This document shows, one piece after another, positions 32,338-40,468 of a stretch of DNA of 41,924 nt. The DNA lies in assembly GCA_037444075.1 (NCBI GenBank), contig JBBIND010000032.1, forward strand, positions 1 to 41,924. The letters run 5' to 3'. Position 1 is the stretch's first letter. Each line of letters begins with the position of its first letter. The DNA comes from JBBIND01 sp037444075 (GTDB lineage: Bacteria; Acidobacteriota; Terriglobia; Bryobacterales; Bryobacteraceae). The position numbers and the translations under genes are program-made. Under the pieces are notes generated by a model that worked only from the letters and a program-made list of their open reading frames with translations, did no database searches and was not told where the DNA came from.

Positions 32338-33072
32338 TTAATCGTCTCTGCGGCCGCCTGCGGGTGGCCGCAGCAGGCGGTATTCGATCTTGCGCAACCC
32401 GCCTGTGCTCGCGTAGGCCGCAAAACCTAGCGGCGCCGAGAGCTTGATATCCCCGAACCGCAGACCGATGCTGCGTCCGCCGGTCTCGACGTTGATGATG
32501 CGGTCCTCGTCGATCCAGGCCATGATGCGTTCGGCGGTTACACGCAACCGCAGAGAATACCAGCGCCCGTTTTCGAAATTGAAGTAGGTCCTGGTTTCAT
32601 TCTCCGAGGCATCCCGGTCATCCAGGCTGGAGAGTCCGACGATGTCGCCACCCCACCCGCCCGTCACCCACGTGCAGAAGGAATCCTCGACCGGGAAGGT
32701 GAGGCTCGCGAAGAAATCGCCGCCGCTCAGGCGCGCGCCCTCGAAGCGGATTTCGTAGTCAACACTCGGGAAAGAGCCGGTCCAGTTGATGCCCGTCAGC
32801 GGCTTCCCGCCTTCCAGAACAATGCTGCCGTTCTCCACGCGCACGGCGCCGCGCTCCTTGAAGGGAGTCTCTTTCCAGCCCTCCAGCGTCTTGCCGTCAA
32901 ACAGAGGCCGCCACTCGCCGACTCTGGATTCGGCACTGCCGGTTGTTCCGGCTTGGGACGCCGCGGAACCCGTGCCCTGAGTTGTTGCAACTCCAGGCAA
33001 AAAACAACCTAGTGTGAACAGCAAGACGACCGGAGACCATCTCGCTACAGGAACGTTACGCTCGAGCTGCAT
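32338..33072 (-). CDS. Secreted DUF1080 protein, putative 3-keto-disaccharide hydrolase
   Basis: The 244-residue protein has a signal peptide (about 10-29, VVLLFTLGCFLPGVATTQ). The body is a concanavalin-like beta-sandwich of the DUF1080/PF06439 type. It shows the family signature WRPLFDGKTLEGWKE, GAVRVENGSIVLEGG, DYEIRFEGARLSGGDFF and the late WYSLRLRVTAERIMAWIDEDRI. Some members cleave 3-keto-disaccharides or 3-keto-glycosides. It is convergent with the Tat Gfo/Idh/MocA gene, with only 20 bases between the stops. A Cys at the signal-peptide end (LGC) could alternatively make it a lipoprotein. Confidence 0.85.
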   Translation of the reverse strand: MQLERNVPVARWSPVVLLFTLGCFLPGVATTQGTGSAASQAGTTGSAESRVGEWRPLFDGKTLEGWKETPFKERGAVRVENGSIVLEGGKPLTGINWTGSFPSVDYEIRFEGARLSGGDFFASLTFPVEDSFCTWVTGGWGGDIVGLSSLDDRDASENETRTYFNFENGRWYSLRLRVTAERIMAWIDEDRIINVETGGRSIGLRFGDIKLSAPLGFAAYASTGGLRKIEYRLLRPPAGGRRDD

Positions 33073-33122
33073 TTTGTTTTGGACTATACCACGGGCAGCG
33101 GTCCGCCGATTGACCCGCTACA

Positions 33123-33150
33123 GCAACATCCTGCGGCCCGCCGCAGTTGC
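33123..33150. other. Hairpin between the nucleoside hydrolase and DUF1080 genes
   Basis: CTGCGG (33131-33136) and CCGCAG (33141-33146) pair around CCCG, and GCAA/TTGC extend the stem after a bulge. It is about 80 bases beyond the nucleoside hydrolase stop on the minus strand. It lacks a T-tract, so a terminator role is only possible. Confidence 0.35.
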
Positions 33151-33227
33151 GTGATTGCCGGCGAAAGGACGGCGCGGAGCGTCGCGGCCCCTTCCCTCAG
33201 CGCGGAGACTGCCTGCCGGCGGGCGTG

Positions 33228-34187
33228 TCAGGGAGTCGGCCCCAGCCCCAAGCGCTGGCGCACGAGCGCGCCGATGTAGTACTGCATGAACTCGTCGCGT
33301 TTGGGTTCCAGGCAGACCTCCACGGGTTTTCCGCGCACGGCGTCGATGCGCGTGAAACCCTGGTCATCCACGATCAGCGGCAGGGTTTCTTTCTTGCCGA
33401 AGAACGCCCCCGGACGCGCGGTTTCCGCGACCGCCAATTGGTCATGCAACGTCATGCGAGCCTGGGGCCCGCTCAACCACAACCTGTACAGCGCTTCCAA
33501 TGCCTGAGTGAGCGGAGTCGCGTGTTTGCGAACCTGTTCTCTCTCCTCGTCCGACAGGCGCACGAGTGTTGTGGCATCGAGCGGCACGATGGTCAGCGGA
33601 AGCCCGGCGCCATACACGAGCTGAGCGTCGGGTATGGCAGCCCTCACGTTCCATTCCGCAATGGGCTTCGGGTTGCCGGCTCGCCCGTAAATGCAGCCGC
33701 TCATCAGCACCACGCGCTTGACGTACTTGCCGAGGTCCGGCTCGAGCCGCAACGCGTCGGCGACGTTCTCGAGCGGCCCCACGGCCAGCAGCACAATCTC
33801 GCCGGGATATCGCTTCACCTGCTCTACGATGAAGGCTGCCGCGCTCTGAGAAACCGGCTTGAGCGCCTGGAAATCCTCGGCCCAGGTGAACTGATAACTG
33901 AAGCGCTCATTCGTCTTGCGTCCAACGGCCACGGGGATGTTGTTCCGCCCGGTGAGGTGGAGCATTTTGCAGGCTATGGGCGCGCGGGGGGGCGTGTTGC
34001 CGTGCGAGATGGTTACTCCGACCGGTTCGAAACCCTCGTGGGCGAGCACAAAAGCCAGCGCCCAGGCGTCGTCAATGTCATCACCGATGTCGGTATCCAG
34101 AATCACTTTCAAACGGCTCTGCTGTGCCGTGAGCGACACCGCGAAAGCCAGTGCAATCAGGAACAAACAGCTTCGTGCCAGATACAT
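33228..34187 (-). CDS. Secreted inosine/uridine-preferring nucleoside hydrolase
   Basis: The 319-residue protein has a signal peptide (about 1-22, ending SLTAQ). The calcium-binding signature DTDIGDDIDDAWAL starts at residue 31. Other family landmarks are VGVTISHGNT, ILLAVGPLENVADAL, VVLMSGCIYGRAG, AEWNVRAAIPDA and the C-terminal PVEVCLEPKRDEF. It splits the N-glycosidic bond of ribonucleosides to base and ribose. Export suggests scavenging of nucleosides outside the cytoplasm. The ATG has AAAGGAG six bases upstream. The gene is divergent from the alternative complex III operon. Confidence 0.9.
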   Translation of the reverse strand: MYLARSCLFLIALAFAVSLTAQQSRLKVILDTDIGDDIDDAWALAFVLAHEGFEPVGVTISHGNTPPRAPIACKMLHLTGRNNIPVAVGRKTNERFSYQFTWAEDFQALKPVSQSAAAFIVEQVKRYPGEIVLLAVGPLENVADALRLEPDLGKYVKRVVLMSGCIYGRAGNPKPIAEWNVRAAIPDAQLVYGAGLPLTIVPLDATTLVRLSDEEREQVRKHATPLTQALEALYRLWLSGPQARMTLHDQLAVAETARPGAFFGKKETLPLIVDDQGFTRIDAVRGKPVEVCLEPKRDEFMQYYIGALVRQRLGLGPTP

Positions 34188-34317
34188 CTCATCTCCTTTG
34201 CTTTCCTGGGGCCGTTCCGCGAATTGTGTACGCAGTGGCCTCGGACAATTCTAGCTTACCGGAGTTTCCTATCCACTTATTCCAAACTCTGACTAAGTTG
34301 CGGCGCGGTGGATGCTG

Positions 34318-34323
34318 TATACT
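34318..34323 (+). promoter_or_regulatory. Probable -10 box of the alternative complex III operon
   Basis: TATACT lies 43 bases upstream of the actA start codon. A TTGCGG (34298-34303) is 14 bases further upstream, shorter than the normal spacing, so the -35 assignment is uncertain. Confidence 0.45.
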
Positions 34324-34366
34324 GAAAGGCATGCTGGGTTACAGGGGGAATCGTTCATAGCGCCGC

Positions 34367-35014
34367 ATGCCGCAGATCTTTGGAAAATCTTCAGACAAGA
34401 TCCTCAAGTCAGTCATCGCAGGAATAACCCTGTTAGTTGCAGCCGCAGTGTTGGCTCTGGCCTACTACACTCACCCTGACGTAGCTGATACAGGTTATGC
34501 CCCGATCCAACCTGTGGCGTACAGCCACAAGTTGCATGCTGGCGACCTCGCCATGGACTGCTACTACTGCCACTTCGCAGCGGAGCAGTCGGCGCATGCA
34601 GCCATTCCGTCAACGGCGGTCTGCATGAATTGCCACGCCTCGGTGAAAGCGGATAGCCCGCGCCTGGCTTTGGTGAGACAGAGCTACGATGCGGGCCAGT
34701 CCATTCCTTGGGTGAGAGTGCACCGGCTGCCCGACTACGTCTACTTCAACCACCAGGCTCACGTTGCCTCGGGCGTGAGTTGCGTGAGTTGCCACGGGCG
34801 CGTGGATCAGATGGAGGTTGTAAAACAGGTTGAGCCGCTCAGCATGGCTTGGTGCCTGGATTGTCATCGGAACCCCGATGCCAGACTCAGGCCGCCGGAG
34901 TTCGTGACGCGCTTGAGCTGGAGGCCTGACGAGGATGCCGCAGCGTTGGGCCGGCAACTGCGCGAGGCAGCCGGGATCAATCCTCCAGTGCATTGTTCGG
35001 GGTGCCATCGATGA
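34367..35014 (+). CDS. actA: Alternative complex III pentahaem cytochrome c subunit ActA
   Basis: The 215-residue protein has one N-terminal membrane anchor (about 15-34). Five CxxCH haem c motifs follow: CYYCH (65-69), CMNCH (86-90), CVSCH (139-143), CLDCH (163-167) and CSGCH (210-214). It is the electron-carrying subunit of the quinol-oxidising alternative complex III and faces the periplasm. The last residues (CSGCHR) are followed at once by the actB start, which overlaps by four bases. The ATG is preceded only by a distant AGGGGG. Confidence 0.93.
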   Translation: MPQIFGKSSDKILKSVIAGITLLVAAAVLALAYYTHPDVADTGYAPIQPVAYSHKLHAGDLAMDCYYCHFAAEQSAHAAIPSTAVCMNCHASVKADSPRLALVRQSYDAGQSIPWVRVHRLPDYVYFNHQAHVASGVSCVSCHGRVDQMEVVKQVEPLSMAWCLDCHRNPDARLRPPEFVTRLSWRPDEDAAALGRQLREAAGINPPVHCSGCHR

Positions 35015-37932
35015 CGCCGTCGGGACAGAACTACTGGCGCAGTCTGGATGAGCTGGCGGGATCGCCAGGCTTCCGCAACTGGGTGGAGCGCGAATTTCCA
35101 CGGCTGGCGTCAGAGCTGCAGAGCAAATCCACGCGGCGCAAGCTCCTGCAACTGATGGCGGCTTCTTTTGGGCTGGCGGGATTGACAGCCTGCCGGCGCC
35201 CCGAAGAGAAAATCCTGCCCGCCTCGCGAACAGCCGAGTACAGGATTCCTGGCAAGCCCGTGCACTACGCGACCTCCATGAACCTGGGCGGTTGCGCCAC
35301 GGGCCTGATCGTGGAAACGCACGAAGGCAGGCCGACCAAGATCGAAGGCAACCCGCTGCATCCGGGCAGCCTGGGCGCGTGCAGCGCTTTGGCGCAAGCC
35401 TCAGTGCTGGGACTCTATGACCCGGACCGTTCGCGTTTCCCGCGCAAGCGCGGCAAGCGATCGTCGTGGGCGGACTACGCCGCGTTCGCCGAAGAGCTTT
35501 TCACTCCGGCGCGGCAGGGACGCGGCGAGAAGCTGTGGTTTCTCTCTGAGCCGCTGTCCTCGCCCTCGCTCGAGGCGCTGCGCGCCGACGTGCTCCGCCG
35601 CTTTCCGGCGGCGCGTTGGGTGGAGTTCGAATCCGTGCCGTTTGCGGCCGTAAACCGGGGCGCGGAACTGGCCTTCGGGCAGCCCCTGGAGGCCGTGTTC
35701 GATTTCGCCAGGGCGGATATCATCCTCTCGCTCGATTGCGATTTTCTTGGACATGATTGGCGGGACGTGATCCCTATTCGCCAGTTCTCGGAACGGCGCC
35801 GTGTGGATTCGCCGGCTTCCAAGATGAACCGGCTTTACTCAGTGGAGAGCCTGTTCACCCTTACCGGCGCGGCGGCGGATCACCGGCTGGCGCTGCCATC
35901 CTCCCAGGTCCTGGGTTTCGCCAGGGAACTCGCTGAAGAATTGGGCGCCTTGCCCCGGAAGGCAGAAACCAAGGCGGGCGGCGCGGGCCGGCAGCGCTGG
36001 CTTTCGGTCGTGGCGCGAGACCTTCGCGAACACACGGGAGCCTGCCTGGTGGTGGCGGGTCCACGGCAACCCGCGCCGGTGCATGCCCTGGCTCACGTCT
36101 TAAACGCGCGGCTCGGCAACGTCGGCCGCACTGTGGCCTACTTGCGGCCCTCCTCCCGGCCGGCTTTGGCAGGTTTCGATGAACTCTGCCAGGCGATTCA
36201 ATCGAATGCCGTAGAGACTTTGGTGATGCTGGGTGTGAATCCCGTCTACGCGGCCCCCGCGGAGGCAGGGTTCGGAGATTTGCTCGCGAAAGTGGCCCAC
36301 AGCATCCACCTGGGCGCCGAGTTCGACGAAACGGCTGACGCGTCTGCCTGGCACGTCAACGAGGCTCACTATCTGGAAAGCTGGGGTGACACGCGTGCGT
36401 ATGACGGCACCGCCGCTCTTCAGCAGCCCATGATTCAGCCGTTGTTCGACGGCAAGACGGCGGCTGAGGTGCTCTCCTTCGCTGGAGGGCAGAGCGAGCG
36501 CCGGTCCTATGACATCCTGCGCAAGCACTGGCTCGCGCAGTGGCCCCAGACCGAAGGAGAAAGCCGCTGGCGCAAGGCGCTCCACGATGGCGTAGTGGAG
36601 GGCACACGTTATCCTCTCGCTGCGCCCGGAGTTCCCGATGTCAAGCGAGTCGACGCCACCGCGCGCGTGGCGGGCACGCAGGGCGTGGAAGTGACCTTCT
36701 TCGCCGACAGTTCCTCGTTTGACGGCCGCTTCGCCAACAACGGCTGGCTCCAGGAAACGCCGGACCCGATGACGAAACTCACCTGGGATAACGCTGCTCT
36801 GGTGAGCCCCGCAAAGGCGCAGTCACTCGGCGTGCGCGATGGAGATATCATCGCGCTCACGCGCGGCGGCAACAGTCTCGAAATCCCGGTTCTGATCGTT
36901 CCCGGTCAAGCGGATGAGTCGATCGCCATCGCTCTGGGTTATGGCCGCCGGCAATGCGGCCGGGTCGGCAGGGGCGTGGGGCAGAATGCCAACTTGATCC
37001 GCTCCCTCGTTACGCCCGGCTTCGTTTCCGGGGTCACCATCAGCAAGACTGTCCGCAAACGTCCGCTGGCGACTACGCAGGAACACCACAGCATGGAAGG
37101 GCGTCCGCTGATTCGCGAGGCGACGCTCGAAGAGTATCGCCGCGACCCGAAGTTCGCCCACAAAGCTGATCACTACAAGGACCTGTTCTCCCTGCACAAG
37201 GAGCACTCCTACGAGGAAGGTCCGCAGTGGGGAATGGCCATTGATCTCAGCGCCTGCGTCGGTTGCAACGCCTGTGTGGTGGCCTGCCAGGCGGAGAACA
37301 ACGTGCCCATCGTGGGCCGCGAACAAGTGCGGCGCGGACGCGAAATGCACTGGATCCGCGTGGACCGTTATTACAGCGGCGATCCCGAGGCGCCCCGTGC
37401 GGTCATGCAACCCGTGGCTTGCCAGCATTGCGAGAACGCCCCCTGCGAGACGGTCTGCCCGGTGGCCGCCACGACGCACAGTCCCGAGGGCCTGAATGAC
37501 ATGGCCTACAACCGCTGCGTCGGGACGCGCTACTGCGCCAACAACTGCCCCTATAAAGTGCGCCGCTTCAACTTCTTCGATTTGAACAAGGGCGTTGACG
37601 AAATCGGGAAGATGGTCTTCAACCCGGACGTTACCGTGCGCATGCGCGGCGTCATGGAGAAGTGCACCTACTGCGTCCAGCGCATTCAGGAGAAGAAGAT
37701 TCAGGCCCGGGCCGAAGGCGGCCGGCCGCTGAAGGACGGGGAGATACTGACCGCCTGCCAGCAGACCTGCCCCGCTTCCGCCATCGTGTTTGGCGACCTC
37801 AAAGATCCGAACAGCAAGGTTGCGCAATTGAAGCAAAAGGACCGCAACTACGTCATGCTGGGTGAAATCAACATCAGGCCGCGCACCTCTTACCTGGCGA
37901 GACTGCGCAACCCGCACCCGGAGCTTGGATAA
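35011..37932 (+). CDS. actB: Alternative complex III ActB, molybdopterin-like and iron-sulfur fusion
   Basis: The 973-residue protein starts at an ATG overlapping the actA stop. It has the family start YWRSLDELAGSPGF, then a Tat-like segment (STRRKLLQLMAASFGLAGL). A long molybdopterin-oxidoreductase-like domain follows (about 75-690). That domain keeps the fold motif LYDPDR but lacks a CxxC N-terminal cluster, as in known ActB, which binds no molybdopterin. The C-terminal ferredoxin-like part has four cysteine sets: CVGCNACVVAC (from Cys749), CQHCENAPCETVC, CVGTRYCANNC and CTYC...CQQTC, enough for four iron-sulfur clusters. It forms the periplasmic electron wire of the complex. Confidence 0.93.
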   Translation: MTPSGQNYWRSLDELAGSPGFRNWVEREFPRLASELQSKSTRRKLLQLMAASFGLAGLTACRRPEEKILPASRTAEYRIPGKPVHYATSMNLGGCATGLIVETHEGRPTKIEGNPLHPGSLGACSALAQASVLGLYDPDRSRFPRKRGKRSSWADYAAFAEELFTPARQGRGEKLWFLSEPLSSPSLEALRADVLRRFPAARWVEFESVPFAAVNRGAELAFGQPLEAVFDFARADIILSLDCDFLGHDWRDVIPIRQFSERRRVDSPASKMNRLYSVESLFTLTGAAADHRLALPSSQVLGFARELAEELGALPRKAETKAGGAGRQRWLSVVARDLREHTGACLVVAGPRQPAPVHALAHVLNARLGNVGRTVAYLRPSSRPALAGFDELCQAIQSNAVETLVMLGVNPVYAAPAEAGFGDLLAKVAHSIHLGAEFDETADASAWHVNEAHYLESWGDTRAYDGTAALQQPMIQPLFDGKTAAEVLSFAGGQSERRSYDILRKHWLAQWPQTEGESRWRKALHDGVVEGTRYPLAAPGVPDVKRVDATARVAGTQGVEVTFFADSSSFDGRFANNGWLQETPDPMTKLTWDNAALVSPAKAQSLGVRDGDIIALTRGGNSLEIPVLIVPGQADESIAIALGYGRRQCGRVGRGVGQNANLIRSLVTPGFVSGVTISKTVRKRPLATTQEHHSMEGRPLIREATLEEYRRDPKFAHKADHYKDLFSLHKEHSYEEGPQWGMAIDLSACVGCNACVVACQAENNVPIVGREQVRRGREMHWIRVDRYYSGDPEAPRAVMQPVACQHCENAPCETVCPVAATTHSPEGLNDMAYNRCVGTRYCANNCPYKVRRFNFFDLNKGVDEIGKMVFNPDVTVRMRGVMEKCTYCVQRIQEKKIQARAEGGRPLKDGEILTACQQTCPASAIVFGDLKDPNSKVAQLKQKDRNYVMLGEINIRPRTSYLARLRNPHPELG

Positions 37933-37935
37933 GCC

Positions 37936-39318
37936 ATGGCTGATCTAGCGATGAAGAATCCATTGCCGCCGGATGTCCCCCTGGTGCTGGGCAAGCCCAG
38001 TTACGGGGAAGTTACCGACGCGGTCAGCCGCATTGTAGAAAAGAAACCACCCCGCGTCTGGTACATCGCTCTGGCGGTCACCGGGACGTTTACCCTGATC
38101 CTGGGCGCCATGCTGGCCTACCTGGTGGCCACCGGCATAGGCGTGTGGGGCAACAACAACCCCGTTGGCTGGGCCTGGGACATCACTAACTTTGTTTTCT
38201 GGATCGGCATCGGACACGCGGGAACGCTGATTTCGGCCATTCTGTTTCTCTTCCGCCAAAGATGGCGGACCTCCATCAACCGCTTCGCTGAGGCGATGAC
38301 TTTGTTCGCCGTCGCTTGCGCGGGCATTTTCCCCTTGTTCCACGTAGGGCGCCCCTGGCGGGCGTACTGGCTGTTCCCGATACCGAACGCCGACCTCGGC
38401 ATGTGGCCGAACTTCCGCAGCCCGCTGCTCTGGGACGTGTTCGCCGTCAGCACCTACGCCACGGTTTCAGCGCTGTTCTGGTACGTGGGCCTGCTGCCGG
38501 ACCTGGCCACCATGCGCGACCGCGCCACCACGCCGTGGCGCCAGAGGATTTACGGACTGCTGAGTTTGGGCTGGCGCGGCTCCGCCCGCCACTGGAACAA
38601 CTACGAAAAGGCTTACCTGTTGTTGGCCGGGCTATCCACGCCTCTGGTGCTTTCCGTGCACACAATTGTCAGTTTTGACTTCGCCGTATCGGTGATCCCG
38701 GGCTGGCACACCACCATCTTTCCGCCCTACTTCGTGGCCGGAGCAATCTACTCCGGCTTCGCGATGGTGGTCACTTTGATGGTGCTGGCGAGGAAGATCT
38801 ACGGGCTGGAACAGCTCGTCACCATGAAGCACCTGGAGAACATGTGCAAGGTGATGCTGGCCACCGGCTGTATCGTCGGCTATGCCTATGCGGTGGAGTT
38901 CTTCACGGCGTTCTTCAGCGGCAACCAGTACGAACGCTTCGTCTTCGTCAACCGGGCCATCGGCCCTTACTCCTGGGCCGTCTGGATCATGTTCACGTGC
39001 AACGTCTTCGCGCCGCAGTTGTTCTGGTTCAAACGTTTCCGCACGAACCTGGCAGTGATGTTCGTCATCTCGATCATCGTGAACGTCGGCATGTGGTTTG
39101 AGCGCTTCGTCATTATCGTGACGTCGCTTCATCGCGATTACTTGCCTTCGAGTTGGGGCTACTTCCGTCCCACGGCAGTCGACATCCTGACCTTCGCCGG
39201 CAGCATCGGCTTGTTCCTGACGCTGTTTCTGATCTTCGTGCGCTTCCTGCCCATGATTTCCATCTCCGAGGTCAAGGGCATCATCGACGCGCCCGCCGGA
39301 AAGAAGGAGGCCGCATGA
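37936..39318 (+). CDS. actC: Alternative complex III NrfD-like membrane subunit ActC
   Basis: The 460-residue integral membrane protein of the NrfD/PsrC family is expected to have ten membrane segments. It shows the early WYIALAVTGTFTLILGAMLAYL helix, FWIGIGHAGTLISA, HVGRPWRAYW and the WYVGLLPDLA segment typical of ActC. It carries the likely quinol-binding site of the complex. It starts three bases after the actB stop, and its end overlaps the actD start by four bases. Confidence 0.94.
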   Translation: MADLAMKNPLPPDVPLVLGKPSYGEVTDAVSRIVEKKPPRVWYIALAVTGTFTLILGAMLAYLVATGIGVWGNNNPVGWAWDITNFVFWIGIGHAGTLISAILFLFRQRWRTSINRFAEAMTLFAVACAGIFPLFHVGRPWRAYWLFPIPNADLGMWPNFRSPLLWDVFAVSTYATVSALFWYVGLLPDLATMRDRATTPWRQRIYGLLSLGWRGSARHWNNYEKAYLLLAGLSTPLVLSVHTIVSFDFAVSVIPGWHTTIFPPYFVAGAIYSGFAMVVTLMVLARKIYGLEQLVTMKHLENMCKVMLATGCIVGYAYAVEFFTAFFSGNQYERFVFVNRAIGPYSWAVWIMFTCNVFAPQLFWFKRFRTNLAVMFVISIIVNVGMWFERFVIIVTSLHRDYLPSSWGYFRPTAVDILTFAGSIGLFLTLFLIFVRFLPMISISEVKGIIDAPAGKKEAA

Positions 39319-39866
39319 GCAAGGCAGGGGACGCTGTGAACCGGCCCTACGGCGTGCTGGGAGCCTTCGATTCGCCGGCGGCTCTGCTTAACGCGGCGCA
39401 GTCGGCGCGCGGCGCCGGCTATACGAAGCTGGATGCCTGCTCGCCTTTCCCCGTCCATGGCATCGACGAGGTGCTGCGCATAGGGCACTCGAAGCTGGGC
39501 TGGGTGGTGTTCCTGTGCGGGCTGGCCGGAGCGGGTCTGGCGCTGCTCATGCAGTGGTACACGGGCGCCGTGGATTATCCACTGGTGATCGGAGGCAAGC
39601 CGTTTTTCGCTTTTGAGTTCTCCATTCCCATTACGTTTGAGCTCACCGTGCTGCTCGCGGCATTCGGTGCGGTAGGCGGAATGCTGCTGTTCAATGGACT
39701 GCCGCGCCTGCATCATCCGCTATTCGCGCGGGATGGCTTCCGTCGCGTCAGCGATGACCGCTTCGTGCTGGTGATCGACGCCGCGGATCCGGCTTTTGAC
39801 GCCACCCGCTCAGCAGATTTCCTGCGCGGCCTGGGAGCGGATCCCGTAGAGGTGGTGGAATCATGA
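39315..39866 (+). CDS. actD: Alternative complex III subunit ActD (DUF3341)
   Basis: The 183-residue protein has the DUF3341 layout. An N-terminal soluble part carries YGVLGAFDSPAALLNAAQSARGAGY and ACSPFPVHGIDEVL. Two membrane helices follow (about 60-80 and 105-130, around PFFAFEFSIPITFELTVLLAAF), then a soluble C-terminus starting with GLPRLHHPLF. ActD is a structural membrane subunit. The start codon overlaps the actC stop (ATGA) and has AAGGAGG upstream. Confidence 0.93.
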   Translation: MSKAGDAVNRPYGVLGAFDSPAALLNAAQSARGAGYTKLDACSPFPVHGIDEVLRIGHSKLGWVVFLCGLAGAGLALLMQWYTGAVDYPLVIGGKPFFAFEFSIPITFELTVLLAAFGAVGGMLLFNGLPRLHHPLFARDGFRRVSDDRFVLVIDAADPAFDATRSADFLRGLGADPVEVVES

Positions 39867-40468
39867 GGGCCGCGCCCCGCACGTCAATTTTCCTGCTCGG
39901 GTGTGCTGTCTTCCTGTCGTCCTGCGCCAACATCACCACGCGCAAACCGCCGGTCGAAGTGTTTCCGGACATGGACCGTCAGCCGAAATACAAAGCACAG
40001 GGCTCGGGCAGCTTCTTCAGCGACGGCAGGGCTGAGCGTCCGCCGGTTCCCGGTACCGTCGCCAAAGGAGAGCTGAACGAAGCCGAGAGCTTTGACACCG
40101 GCTTGAGCGGCGGCATCTACCTGGGACAAAACCCGCTGCCGATGGACGCGGCTTTGCTCGCGCGCGGCAGGCAGCGCTACGACATCTACTGCGCCCCCTG
40201 CCACGATCGTTACGGCAGCGGGCGGGGCCTGGTAGCCACGCGCGGCGCCTGGCTGGCCACGAATCTGCACTCGGATCACATCAAGGCGATGAAGGACGGG
40301 GAACTGTTCAGCGTCGTGTCCGAAGGCCGCCGCACTATGCCCGGATACCGCATGCAAATGGAGGCGCGCGACCGCTGGGCCGTGGTGGCTTACCTCCGCG
40401 CGCTGCAGCGGGCCAGCAGCGGCACCATCGAGGATGTTCCCGCCGACCTCAGAAGGAGCTTGAAGTGA
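39863..40468 (+). CDS. actE: Alternative complex III monohaem cytochrome c subunit ActE
   Basis: The 201-residue lipoprotein (FLSSC, Cys21) has a single haem c motif CAPCH (110-114) and a likely axial Met in RRTMPGY (Met159). A Pro-rich N-terminal region (about 25-80, with RPPVPGTVAKGEL) wraps other subunits in the known structures. It passes electrons from the complex. It overlaps actD and actF by four bases on each side. Confidence 0.93.
   Translation: MRAAPRTSIFLLGCAVFLSSCANITTRKPPVEVFPDMDRQPKYKAQGSGSFFSDGRAERPPVPGTVAKGELNEAESFDTGLSGGIYLGQNPLPMDAALLARGRQRYDIYCAPCHDRYGSGRGLVATRGAWLATNLHSDHIKAMKDGELFSVVSEGRRTMPGYRMQMEARDRWAVVAYLRALQRASSGTIEDVPADLRRSLK

Noticed and set aside
34331..34360. 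Nine-codon upstream frame (ATG CTG GGT ... TAG) before actA
   Set aside because: It lacks a ribosome-binding site and any regulatory pattern such as repeated rare codons; it is likely chance.
36823..37917. 364-codon minus-strand open frame within actB
   Set aside because: It is antisense to the iron-sulfur domain, whose cysteine motifs fix the true frame.
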